A DNA stretch of 64,000 bases from Porphyra umbilicalis (taxonomy: Eukaryota; Rhodophyta; Bangiophyceae; Bangiales; Bangiaceae), in NCBI GenBank assembly GCA_002049455.2, contig KV918892.1, positions 124,001 through 188,000 on the forward strand, in the 5' to 3' direction. The position numbers were made by a program, and so were the translations under genes. The notes under the pieces were generated by a model. It was not told where the DNA came from. It saw nothing but the letters and a program-made list of their open reading frames with translations, and did not search any database. Shown piece after piece: positions 1 through 10,537 of the stretch. The first letter of the stretch is position 1; each line of letters starts with the position of its first letter.

Positions 1-1742
1 CCCCTCGGGCCGCCGCCCCTCAAGCCAATCGGGCTGACATCTGTTACAACTGTAACAAGCCGGGTCCCTTCGCCGCACAGTGTGCCGAGCCGTATTGCCC
101 TCGCGAACGTCGCCAACCGCCTGTCGGCGTTCATGCCATTGCAGAAGGTAACGCCAAGGAAGAAGAGATCGAGCATCCGGCCGACGCCTTCGAGGACTCG
201 AAAAACGCCTAGGCCGGGTACCCGACTTGGGTTGCCCGGCGGGACGTGAAATTGTACGGTGAAGAGTTTGTTGCGCCGTGCCTTACGGCACTACGAGATC
301 GCCGCCACACTTGACCCGTGCATGCGTGTGATGCAGAGCCGCCGCCCTGCACTGGACACGGGCGCCGGGGTGAACATAGAGCGAACTAGTCTTCTCCTCA
401 CGAACTGGATGGCTTACGCCGAGAAGTTAACCACGCTTCCGCGCATCCGCGATGCAAACAACAACCGTCTCGTGACAAAATATGCCATACATATGTAATT
501 AGACACCGGGGGTGTACGTCTATTTGACCGATTCCTCGTTTCCGACAACTTGTCAGTCCCGTGCATCCTTGTCACCGACTTCATTGAATAAAACATCGAG
601 GCGATCTTGCCATGTTTGCGTAAAATCGTCTGGCAGGAACACATGCGTTGCACGGAGGAACTGCCCCGGCCAACGCCATCTTGTCTTGTCTTAATGACAG
701 TGCCTGGGACCGCCATTGGCAAGGTGAACCCGCATGGGTGCGAGCACGCAAACAGGTTCGTGTCAACGGACACCACGAGGAGTGGATCATGGCGACATGC
801 GACACCCCTGGTATGGTTACCATCACACCGAATGCTTAGTTATGCCGACATAAGTCAATGGCGGTCGCCCGCGGCCTTGCCATCGTCAAGCCCGACGAAC
901 CCTTCCTAGTCAAGTTATGCAACTTTGGCAAAGACCAAGTCATTGTTCGCAAGAACTCAACCTTGGGGTTTGCCGAACCCTACCAAGGGCCGATGTTGGC
1001 CGCCGTCTTGGATGACAACAATCCAAAAGATGGAACCGATACTTCATCGGACGACGCGAGTCGTGACCCACTCGAGGACCTCGACCTCAGTGAGGCCCCC
1101 GAGTACCTGCACAAGCAGATTCGAGACATGCTCAAGACGCATTCGTCGATGTGGGATGGAACCCTTGGCGTCATCCGTGCTACGCAGCACGCCATCGTCA
1201 CTCCCCCAGACGCCCTGCCCATACGGGCCCAACCCTACCGGACCGGGCCGTTCAAACGGCAGGTCATCGCTGATCAAATCAACAAGATGTTGACGCTCAA
1301 CGTCATTGCCCCTAGCCATAGTGCTTAAGCAAGCCCCACGGTAATCGTCAAGGACGTTGACACGGTTCTGCATCGTCTCCGCGAAGCCGGGGTTACCCTG
1401 AACTTGGAAGAGTGCACATGGTTCTCCGACGAAGTCGAGTACCTCGGACACATTGTCCGCCCAGGGCAACTGCACGTGCATGAAAAGAACGTTGATGCTC
1501 TGAAGCATGCCAAGTTTCCAATGACAAAGACCCAGCTGAAAAGCTTCTTGGGCATGTGCAACGTGTATCGACGTTTCGTCAAGGACTTTGACAAACGAGC
1601 AAAGCCCCTGAACGCCCTGACTAGGGCCGAGATCTCACCGGATCTACCACCGCCGACGGACGTGGCCGTCGCCACATTCGAAGACCTTCGCAACGCACTC
1701 GTCGGCGGTCGTGCCCTAGGAGAAGTTTTGGTTCCTTCTTGA
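1..1742 (+). mobile_element. Ty3/gypsy LTR retroelement fossil, 5' side cut by window
   Basis: A zinc-knuckle-like CYNC segment of gag lies near position 40. Spacer and pre-RT sequence follows at 858-1328, ending in the usual gypsy pol wording (HAIVTPPDALPIRAQPYR, then a KMLTLNVIAPS stretch). The end of reverse transcriptase and start of RNase H are at about 1342-1740, with the hallmark EVEYLGHIV and FLGMCNVYRRFVKDF. Parts are in normal gag-to-pol order on the plus strand. The copy is clearly broken, with several breaks, and no integrase or LTR is visible inside the window. The same EYLGHIV and CNVYRRFVK wording occurs in the chromovirus at 29279-40876, so it belongs to the same broad clade. 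It looks old, but without LTRs I cannot date it. Confidence 0.88.
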
Positions 1743-2135
1743 CGAAACATTGGCGACCCACAGCGGTCGAGTGTCGCCAACGAGTCGCGCAGGGGGGCTA
1801 ACCGTTTCGGAGACTGGAGCACCATGGGAGCATGCCGGCAGCGGATAAGCATCCGGCCGTGACGGATACGGAACAAACATACGGAGCTTCCTGTTCAATT
1901 GCAATTTTCTGGGGCAAATGTTTGGATCTAGTTTTCCATAAATCGATGACTGACACGCGACCACCAATGTCAGTTAGGTGACATTGTGGATCACGCGACA
2001 GGAAATGCGACAACCGGACATATCTGTTCAACCAGCAGGCTGCCAGCACAAAATGGCCCGACTTGCAGAGCCATTTGGCAAACTGTGGAGATCCTGCAGC
2101 AGCCTGCAATGCGGAATCAGCAGATCCGTAAGGTA
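1743..2135. other. Interelement spacer holding one copy of a shared unknown repeat
   Basis: No gene is seen. Positions about 1925-2000 resemble, in reverse complement, the stretch 39405-39480. The best-matching core on the minus strand reads GCGTGATC, then GGTCGCGTGTC, then GTCATCGATT. Conceptual peptides in both places share CHLT, GRVSVID, although that may only reflect DNA conservation. The family is unknown. Confidence 0.5.
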
Positions 2136-2307
2136 TTGCTGTCTTCCCAATCTTGGCCGATGCCGTCGATGTCAAGAGGGGTGATCAACTGTGCGAAGCT
2201 GTTTCTCAGCCATCCACTCAGCCGGAAAAAATGGTTCGACCAATGGGCAGTTGATCAAGATCCTGTCTTGACTTCGACCACATCGGCCAAAATTGGGAAG
2301 ACCGCAA
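2136..2307 (+). mobile_element. 172-bp MITE, TTGCTG-type TIR, TA target site
   Basis: Terminal inverted repeats begin TTGCTGTCTTCCCAATCTTG and end with the matching CCAAAATTGGGAAGACCGCAA. The flanks are TA on both sides. The core contains CAGCCATCCACTCAGCCGG. A second copy of exactly the same length lies at 14330-14501 in the opposite orientation. Length, TIRs and TA duplication fit a non-autonomous Tc1/mariner-pogo type element. It has no coding capacity. Confidence 0.85.
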
Positions 2308-2569
2308 TACACGGTCTAAGGCCCAGTCTAGACGGTACGCTCAGATCGTGCATGCACGCGTGTCCACCAATGAGCGCACGTCGTTCCAATCACGCACCCT
2401 CGTTCTTGACTGTTGGCCCAGGAATGGTGTCTCCGCAAACGAAGGACTTACCTTCTTAAAAGAGGTGCATTTGGGCGATTCGGGGCCGTCACGTGAACGT
2501 GTGCGAGATTTTTTATGAATATCTCGCGCACGAACACACCGACCAAGAGACACGAATCCGGCCCCAGTA

Positions 2570-3062
2570 CAGTGCATTCTCGTTATAACGTCCACCGTGA
2601 TTCACATAAATCTGCCAGATTGAAGTTTAAAGCCGCTTGTATCCGATTCGCTGAAGAGATTTGAAGCCTTCGAACTATGCTGCGGCGGCTCGGCTTTCGA
2701 GGCTTCCTTTCAGTCTGGTCGCGTGCGATTGGACCGTGAAGGGCGTTGTCACGATCATAATTAATTATCTGGCAACGTCTCCCACTGCCCCAGCGCCTGT
2801 TCTCGGTCAGAATCCTGAGACCGTTACCTGTCGGCTCACTCCGTCCTCACTTTGTCTGATATGGAGCCGAACTGTCCCACACCACCAGGCCCTGCACCAC
2901 CAAATTTGAAACTGCCAGAGGCGGTCCGCTCCAGAAGCCATGGCTTTTGAACAGCATCTGGCGCCTCAATTCGTTACCCAGCGCGCATATGATCTACGCC
3001 AACTTCGGTTTTGTTTTGCATAAGTCTCTTGTATCCGTGGACGTTATAACGAGAATGCACTG
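2570..3062. mobile_element. 493-bp pogo/Tigger-like MITE
   Basis: The left end reads CAGTGCATTCTCGTTATAAC and the right end is its reverse complement, giving about 26 bp of near-perfect TIR. TA stands directly outside both ends (2568-2569 and 3063-3064). CAGT-starting TIRs with a TCGTTATAACG core and TA duplication are typical of pogo/Tigger elements. The interior has no supported ORF. A smaller relative with the same TIR wording is at 52284-52414. Confidence 0.85.
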
Positions 3063-3506
3063 TAGGTTGACTCACACGTTGGAAACGCAGGCGATTCTGC
3101 GTTGGACGCGTTGCCCGAGACAAATTAGCTACACTCAGAACTCAAATTTCACATGGACTCTTCTGGAACTCCAGTCGAGTGACAACAAAAAAGCGGCAAC
3201 GTAGCTGCACAGCTGTGCAGGCAGGCAGCAGCGTGCGCGACTGCGTTTTTCTAGTGTCCGCGGCGCGTGCGTCGCACACCAGCACGCGCCTGCACACCTC
3301 TTGGACGGATACGCGCACGCGTGCATGTGAGCGCGCAGTTGGGCTGTGTGGTTGTAGGTCCTGCGCGTTCGACGGGGCACCTTCCGCTCACACTCCGCCG
3401 CGTCCCCTCTTACCTGCTCCCCACGGGCCGTAGCTGGCCGGCTGCAGCAGTTTGCACGCACGCCCCCCTCCCTCCATTTTTTCCCAGCTACCTTATTGTC
3501 GTTCGT

Positions 3507-3720
3507 CATGGCGGCCGACGCGCCGGCTGCCCCGACCCCTTCGGCTGACGCTGTCTCTCGTGCTGCTCAAGACGCGGGCGGTGTCTCGGGGGCCAGCGAT
3601 GCTCCCTCCGGCGTGGCCGGGTGCCTGGTGCGGGTGGCGCGTCAGGCAGAGACGCGACGGGGGGCACTATCAATGCTAAGAGCTTCTCCACGACCTTCTT
3701 TCCCTTCGTCCGACTCGGTA
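3507..3720 (+). pseudogene. Harbinger accessory ORF, N-terminal piece (split by pogo insertion)
   Basis: The ATG at 3507 opens an Ala/Pro-rich start (MAADAPAAPTPSADAVSRAA). In a neighbouring frame the sequence continues as TINAKSFSTTFFPFVRLG and stops exactly at the TA (3719-3720) where the pogo element begins. Removing the element and one TA joins this frame in phase to IVKLWHDTVHAR at 7661. The two plus-strand frames meet at the G run near 3659-3664, so one apparent frame change lies there, either decay or a homopolymer miscount. The protein is probably the DNA-binding partner that Harbinger transposases need. That function is inferred from position, since I cannot see a clear Myb/SANT signature. 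Confidence 0.55.
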
Positions 3721-6700
3721 CAGTCATTCTCCATTTCTGTTGCTTCCTTTACTATGCAGGGGTGCATAGCAACGAAAGTAGGTCGACCGAGAACGGCCAT
3801 CCATCTCGTCGATCGTCGCGCTCATGTGGATTTGCAACTTAGAAATCACTTAGAACTCTCCACAATTCGTGCGGCAGCGTTTAAAATCTGCGCACCCACC
3901 GTCGCCGCACCCACCGCCGTCACGCCGTCGTCGCACCCACCGTCATCAACGCACCCATCGCCCCCGTCACGAAGACCGACCCCCCCCCGCCGCCCCCCTT
4001 CAACCCCCCTCCCCTTCCCACCCACCCCCCATCCCTATTCGCCTCACGGAGGGCACTACAAGCTCCACGCCACGTTTGGCTACGTCCACGGATGCAATTG
4101 CTGCTACGTTTGAGGCTGCTGTTGACAGGGCTGTACCAGTTTTGACGCATGAGTGGCCCCATGCTGTCCGGGAAGCGGCACAAGCGGCGGCGGCAACCTG
4201 TCAAGGGCTACTGGAGGCGGGGAGCTCGACGGCGGAGGCGTCACCGAGCCGTGGCTATAATGCCGAAGTGGCCAATGGCCCCCATCCGGCCGTGATGGTC
4301 GCCGGGCGGCGACGACGCAAGCCTCGTCAGAACATCCCTATCGGCGTGAAGAAGCAGATCGTGCGCCTTAGGGACGCTAGTATGCCATGGGATGTTGTCT
4401 TGCGGCAGCTGCCTATCCCAGTCAACAAGAACGCGGGACGGAGGATTATGCAATCTGCTGCACAGTATCGTGCCATGCCTAACGATCCACAAACGTTGGC
4501 ACGGACGAACTGTCGTGATAGGAAATGGCCAGAGTTGGATGCTTTACTCTACAAGTGGTACTTGGCTGTTTACTCGCTCGGCCATCGTCGAATCTCTATT
4601 ACAACTGCTCTTCTCCAGGAGGCTGCGGGCATGATCGCCGCCCAGCTCTCCATTGTCGGCTTTACGGCCAGCCACGGCTACGTGCGCGGCTTTTTGAAGC
4701 GGCACGACATTTGCAACATTGCCATGCACGGGCAGGCCGGTGATGCCAATCTGGCGGCCGCCGCTGCGGCGGTGGAGAAGATCCGGCGGCGGCTGGACGC
4801 GTACCCCCCTGATCGTATATATAACATGGACGAGACGGGCTTGCTTTACAAGTGTTTGCCGTCCCGGTCGTACGTCCCGCGCCGCGACCGCAGGAGCGCG
4901 CGAGGCACCAAGGCGATGCGCAGCATGGACCGCGTCACGCTCGTGCTATGTACCAACGCGACGGGGTCGCACAAGCTGCCTGTCGCTATGGTCGGCACGG
5001 CCAACAACCCTTTGTGCTTCCGCGGGGAAGGAAACGAGTGCCCACTGCCTTATTTCTCACAGAAAAAGTCTTGGATGGACAAGTATGCTTATGCCCGGTG
5101 GTGGCAGACCGTCTTCTTGTGAGCCGTACGTGAGCGGCATGGGGGCGCCAAGTGCGCACTTATCATGGACAATTCATCTACTCATGACGTTGAGCTGAGC
5201 GCCGAAGACGTGGAAATATTATTTCTACCTCCCAACACTACGGCTGTCTACCAACCAATGGATGCTGGCGTGATTGTGTCGCTAAAACGGCGCTACAAGC
5301 GCCGTTTATTGGCTATCCTCGTCCGGTCGTTGCCGGTTCCGTTGGTTCCCCTCGCCCCCGCCTCGCCGTCGTCGCCGCCACCACCGCCACAACCACCCCC
5401 GCACCCGCCCCCGCGACGTCACCGTCGACAACCGTCGCGACGCCTCCGGCGGCACCGTCCCCGCCGGCGCCGCGAGGATTCCGCCCCGAAAACGAGCACG
5501 TCTGGCGACCGCCGGTCGTTGACGTGCTGCAAGTGTACGGTGCGCCGCGGTCTGCGGCGCTCGACGCCCCCGACGACGCGGCGGACGAGGCTGCACAGGA
5601 GGGATTGCTCGCTGCTCTTCTCCCCCCGCCTGACGAGACGCCGCGCCCTGCCCGCAACTGCGGTCTTGCCGGACTTGGAAACGCCCACCTGCGGGACGCG
5701 GCGACTTTAATCGCAGAGTAGTGGGAGAAGGTGACCCCGACGACGATTCTTCATTGCTGGGTAAAGTCCACCATCCTCCCAGTTACTATGACTGCAACCC
5801 TCGCTTCGTCTCATGGCGAGTACCGGCACGGATTTACAAGCGTGGAGAGTGAAGTGGACGAGGTGATTGCGCTGATGCGAGGCACCGTCATTGGGCGGGA
5901 AGTGATCGGGGGTGAGACTGTGTGCGACGCGCGGGAGGGCGTGCGGGCCTGGTTGTGTGCTGAAGACGAGGAGGATGCTATAGTCGACACGGCGAATTTG
6001 ATCACCCTGTCGACCGACGAAGACTCGTCGGATGAAGAGGACGAAGAATAAATGACGTGGACAAAAAACAACGACGTCCCCACGCCCTCCAAATCGATAC
6101 AATTTTGTGGGGTGGATAGACGAACACGGACGGAGGCAGTTGGGCGAACAGCACTGACGTGAGATCGTCAAAATGATGACGTGAACGACGCCGGGCGCGG
6201 GGGATAAATGCAGCGGTGGACGCCTCACTGACAGGCCGAAGGTCCGTGCGAATGATGAATAGTGCATGTACACCTTTCCCGTACTCGCTTGAGTAGGTTA
6301 AAAAGTGCTATGGACACTAAAGGAGAAAGCTGCCTTTGCTTAGTCAAAAAAGTAAACGATCGAACGCCCTCAGTCCGCTATGAAAGCACGCCGGTGGTCA
6401 GCCACCGCCCCGACTGCACGTACCCCACCGACTGCAGATCCACGCGTGCACTTGTCCGTCCCCACCCGCACATCCATCCGCATGTCCCCACCATCTCATC
6501 AGAACACAGAAAAGCACCCGCAGCAGTCGCAGTCATCGGCCTTCTGGCCGCCCCCTTGCACGCGCAACATCCACTAGGTCCAAGGCTGTATTTCCTCACT
6601 GTATCCAATCGGTGCATGACCAATCCCCCCATATCCACCACATGAACATGGATGTCCTAAGCCCCACTCCCCCCACCCCCCACGCAGCGTTCCCCCTCCC

Positions 6701-7659
6701 CCCCCCGCCCCACTCGCTGGTCTGCTCGACCGCCCCGCCCCGTCGTGGTTCTCCTCGAGGTGCAGTATGGGCGTGCGCTCCTCTTTATGTTCCCATGCAG
6801 ACATAAACAGTCAAGAAAAAAGCGCGCCACAAACAGAACACAACAGAAGCAAGGCACCAAAAGTCACAGAAGTGGAGGTCAGCTCGTTTTCTTTTCCATT
6901 CAAGGAGGGTCCCCTGCCAGTCACCTGGTAAGTCATCACCGCATGCCTTACTCAGTACGACTAGCTGGGCACTCTCAAGGCCTGCAAGAAGAGAAACATG
7001 TATTAGGCAAGAGATCCTGGAGGGTCCATGGGGCATGTGGTCGGGGATGGTCTGACGCGGTAATCGGCGGGTGCAACGGGGCAGAAAAAAAGTACACACA
7101 GACACAGAGCAACCTACAGTTCCATCGTATGGAGGCGGGCGAGGGGGGGGGTGGCGGTGGGGTGGTGGAGTTGGAGGTGGAGGGCACGGGGCGGCGGTCG
7201 GGGGCACGCGTAGCTGGCCGCTGCACCTGGCCAACAACCGATACACGCAGCAGACCTCACGGGGTTGGGAGGCACGCAATCCTCATGCGTGGGCAGGGGG
7301 CGGGAGTGGTGTGCTCAAGGAGTCGGTTAAAGCGGGGGGGGGGGGGGGGGTCAAGCAGCTGTCTGACCTCGGTGGCAGACCGAACCAAGACCCGGCGAAG
7401 ACTGGTCGCCGGCAAGACGCGCCCATGCCGTGCAATTGAAACAGTCGTGGTGGTGTGTCGGAACACAGCACAGTCCAACTCCGTACAGAATTAACTAGCA
7501 AACTGCCCTCTGGATGGCCGATCGAAGTCGGTCGAGAGTCGCTGCCTCCACCGATCAACTTTTAATCGGCAACAGAAGGCTCCACATTTGAGCAGGATCA
7601 GGGTCTGGGCAGTGGCAGGACGATCGCCAAAAGGGGTGCATAGCAATGGAGAAAGACTG
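3721..7659 (+). mobile_element. pogo/Tigger-like DNA transposon 1 (3.9 kb), nested in Harbinger
   Basis: The left end is CAGTCATTCTCCATTTCTG and the right end is the complement of CAGTCTTTCTCCATTGCTA. TA flanks both ends (3719-3720 and 7660-7661). It carries one transposase ORF on plus at about 4.05-6.05 kb. The rest, 6052-7640, is non-coding and includes G-rich runs around 7140-7200 and 7327-7345. The sequence AGGGGTGCATAGCAA occurs once near each end in the same orientation (about 3758 and 7633), a possible subterminal binding site. A 189-bp MITE at 27171-27359 has the same TIR and is probably mobilised by this family. Confidence 0.85.
4050..6051 (+). pseudogene. pogo/Tigger-type DDE transposase, decayed copy 1
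   Basis: Recombinase of the pogo/Tigger/CENP-B-related family, which cuts and pastes the element at TA. In order: a pogo-type helix-turn-helix (GVKKQIVRLRDASMPWDV, about 4340-4400), a CENP-B-like second DNA-binding domain (WPELDALLYKWYLA to HGYVRGFLKRHDI, about 4525-4710), then the DDE catalytic domain. The three acidic residues are visible: NMDETGL (about 4823), IMDNSSTH (5162) and QPMDAGV (about 5258). A serine/aspartate-rich tail ends with TDEDSSDEEDEE at 6051. The frame is broken by a TGA at 5120-5122, a frame change in the proline-rich stretch 5330-5500 and a TAG at 5719-5721, so it is not functional as read. No convincing ATG start is seen; 4050 is approximate. It is homologous along its length to the copy at 24231-26053. 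Confidence 0.85.
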
Positions 7660-8733
7660 TATTGTCAAGCTGTGGCACGACACGGTGCATGCGCGTGCCC
7701 GGCGTCACCAGAGTCGCGGCGTGTCGAAGCGCCTCCAAGTGGCGTCCATCTCCGCGCACCTGGTGGCTACCGATTCGTGGGTCAAGCGTCTGCGAATCGA
7801 GGGCAAGCCCATCGACAAGGCCGCGGTGTCCCGCCTCATCTCCAAAGCCGTGACGCTGTGCAACGCGACCAACACTATCAAGGCGCACAACACGGGCAAG
7901 GCGGCGGGCTACATTGAAGGCCGCGTCAATGAGCGCATCCGCGAGCAGGGAAAGGCTTGGCGCATGAAGTATGCGGACACCAAAAGTATTTTGAGCTTTG
8001 TGATTGACACGCAGCCATTGGTGGGTGGGTTGCAACGTGTCACCCCCCCTTTTGGTGGTTCACCCCCTGACGACGGGCTCCCAGGCACGACAGGCGGCAG
8101 TGGGCGGCAGGGTGGGGCGGGGGAAGATGGCGGCGAGTCACATGAGGCCCGTACGGAAAGGGAGGGTGGTGGAGGTGATAGGGCTGGGGGCGGGGGGGTG
8201 GGGGGGGTGGCGACTGTGGGGCGGCGACCGAGCTCTTTCTCGGCGATGCCCACGGCGCTGACGATGCGGACGGGGATTTAGTGGACAACGACGGACGTGG
8301 CAACGACGCGGACGGTGGCGATGCTAACAATGTCGACGATGGCGCCAGCGGCTACTCCGTCGGCAGCGGTGAGATTGCGCCCGGAGGCGGCACTCGCCCC
8401 TCAAGCGGGGGGGCTACTGCTCATGCCTCCCCCGTGTCCGCCACTGGTGTTAACCGCGGCGGAGCGAGTGGGCGAGCGCGTTGCGCGGCCGTGGCGGATG
8501 CGGCAGATGAGGCGGTGCTGCCGGGCGGCGGGGAGTTTATGCGCTCCTTGGCCGCGTCGCTGTTGGATGGCGCCCGCCGATTCGATGAGAAGCAGAAAAC
8601 CAAGCGTCTGGTGGCGTCGGAGGCTGAGCGCACCAAGCGGGTGGCCAAGCTCACGGCCGCCATTGAGAAGCACCCTGACAATGAGACATTCCGTGATATG
8701 CTCAAGGCTACAATGGGGGGGGACTCGTCCTGA
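7660..8733 (+). pseudogene. Harbinger accessory ORF, main piece
   Basis: After the pogo 3' end the frame runs IVKLWHDTVHARARRHQSRG, then a lysine- and arginine-rich region to about 8010 (SWVKRLRIEGKPIDKAAVSR; GYIEGRVNERIREQGKAWR). A Gly/Asp-rich low-complexity linker follows, then a charged C-terminal helix with coiled-coil character (RRFDEKQKTKRLVASEAERT...) ending at 8733. The linker changes frame once, within the G runs around 8190-8212; otherwise codons stay open. The ATG at 7646 that opens this frame lies inside the pogo terminal repeat and is accidental. It converges on the transposase at 8845, with 111 bp between stops. The likely role is element-specific DNA binding or nuclear import of the transposase, by analogy with other two-gene Harbingers. 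Confidence 0.55.
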
Positions 8734-8844
8734 TCTACTCGTTTGATGTCTAGCCTTCTCTCTCTTCCTCTCTTGTCACACGTTCTCTCTGTACACCTTC
8801 TTCTCTCTCATAAAAGCACACACCTCCGCCGAGATCTGCTGCCG

Positions 8845-10050
8845 TCACAGCCGCGCTTCCACAAAGGGCTCGACAGCGGACCCAAGGGAGGGCTCCGGCA
8901 CAGGCGGGATGGGGAAGTCGTCGCCCTCACCAACGCATATGTTGTGTAGCACGATACACGCCGTAATCCACATCATAGCAAAAGAGAGTTGGCGGTCTGT
9001 GGCCAGCGTGAGGCGGAGCTCTTTCAAGCTCCCCCATCGCCCTTTGAGGATGCCGATCGCGTGCTCGGACTTGACCCGCAGCCGCGCCAGTTGGTAGTTG
9101 TAGTTCCGATGCTCCGCACAAGTACATTCTGGGTCCTTGAAAGGCCCAATCACATGCTGCGAATATAGCATCCCCTTGTTGCCCAATAGGTATTGCCCAT
9201 TCGTGAAGTAGACATTTGGGCGGCGATGCCACGCCGCGGTCGACTGCACGTAGGTGTCTGGCGCTGCCCCGGCACAACCGAGCACGACGTTGGTAATACG
9301 GCAATCCCAGTCACAGGTGATGAGCCCATTCAAGCTGTACCGCTGCTTTCTGTCGTAGTACGCCCAGGGATGCAGCGCTGGCTGGTAGGCAAGCGGGAAA
9401 GTTGTTCCGTCCGTAGCACCAATGCAGCCGTCAAAGCAGAACTTTTCTGCCGCATACATTGACAGACCGGCACGTCGCTGCGTGTTCGGCCAGCGGATAT
9501 GCTGCGGGGCGACATCAGCAAGCGCGTTCACCACTCGCCGCGTGCTCTTGATGACGCCCCCGACTGAAACCCCGAACAGGTCTGCCACGGCATCCACTGA
9601 GCACGCGTTTCCGTAGTGGCCCACACGGAACAGGGTGACGGCTTGCTGCAGGTCCAAGCTGAGCTGGCTCCTCCCCCGGCGGCGACAGAGAGCGGCGTGC
9701 GCGCGCACCAGAAGGACGCTGTTGAGCGCTTGAAACGTCGACCGGTTGACACGGAAGGCGGTGCGGAACTGCTTCTCAGACGCGCTGTAGAACTCCCACT
9801 TGAACCACGCGTCTGTCTTTGGCACCCCGCCTCGCTCGCGCTGTAGGTACCGCTGCGTGTGCATCTGTTGCAGAGCTTTCCACGACAGTCCGCAGCACAG
9901 GTGGAGACATAATTTGCTGAGCCGCCCTCCCCCTGGAATCAGGTCCCCCTTGTCGATGGCCCCGACCTCCACCGCAGCGAGCAGGACGGAAAAAATAAGG
10001 AGGCGTTTACGCAATGTAGAAAGGACCGCCTTGCGGGTACGACGAGCCAT
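8845..10050 (-). CDS. PIF/Harbinger transposase (DDE_Tnp_4 type), 401 aa
   Basis: The ATG at 10050 (MARRTRKAVLSTLRKRLL) gives a full-length 401-residue protein; the frame stays open upstream but without a better ATG. Domains: a basic N-terminus, then a helix-turn-helix-like segment (LQQAVTLFRVGHYGNACSVD, followed by FGVSVGGVIKSTRRVV), then the DDE domain. The first catalytic Asp is in GATDGTTFPL. The Glu is in KSEHAIGILKGRWGSLKEL, the most conserved part of the family. At the second catalytic position this copy reads LGNKGM where relatives normally have LGDKG; the AAC codon is at 9178-9180. So the ORF is unbroken but probably catalytically dead, if the alignment to the family is right. No other frame damage is seen, which suggests fairly recent loss or retained DNA-binding use. 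Confidence 0.88.
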   Translation of the reverse strand: MARRTRKAVLSTLRKRLLIFSVLLAAVEVGAIDKGDLIPGGGRLSKLCLHLCCGLSWKALQQMHTQRYLQRERGGVPKTDAWFKWEFYSASEKQFRTAFRVNRSTFQALNSVLLVRAHAALCRRRGRSQLSLDLQQAVTLFRVGHYGNACSVDAVADLFGVSVGGVIKSTRRVVNALADVAPQHIRWPNTQRRAGLSMYAAEKFCFDGCIGATDGTTFPLAYQPALHPWAYYDRKQRYSLNGLITCDWDCRITNVVLGCAGAAPDTYVQSTAAWHRRPNVYFTNGQYLLGNKGMLYSQHVIGPFKDPECTCAEHRNYNYQLARLRVKSEHAIGILKGRWGSLKELRLTLATDRQLSFAMMWITACIVLHNICVGEGDDFPIPPVPEPSLGSAVEPFVEARL

Positions 10051-10537
10051 GGCCACGTTCAAAAAAAAGCCAAAGTTCGACGCTGATTGCCGCTTAACGG
10101 TGGGGTGCACCCCGTGATTCTCGTTGGTGTACGTTGATGTAGGACGGTCCGAGGGTTGGGGGTGAAGCGTGCCGCTTGGGGGGGCGGGGGGTAACGCCCA
10201 AGGGTGGCACGCAGGCGTGCGCCTGCAGAGGAACCTTGAAGCGCGGGGCGGAGGAACAAAAACACAGAACCACAGACCACCCAGACAAAACAGAGAGGCC
10301 GGGGAGACAGCAACGCGCACGCGCGTCAGGTACCGAGTGGCAAACTTGATGGCGGATCGGCATGGCGGGGGGGAAAAAAGATCGGGGCACCCATTGGTTA
10401 CGTAGCCCGCAGGGCTTACCGTCCTAACACCGCAACAGCGCTGCAGAGCGCAAGAAAAAGACCCGTCGCTGTTGGAAGAAAGAAAGCTGGGGGCACGTAG
10501 ATGTGTGTGGACGGGGCCCGCCCGGACAGGGACGAGG

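Noticed and set aside
7646-7659. ATG at 7646 as the true start of the accessory protein
   Set aside because: It lies within the terminal repeat of the pogo element; the reading upstream continues across the insertion to 3507.
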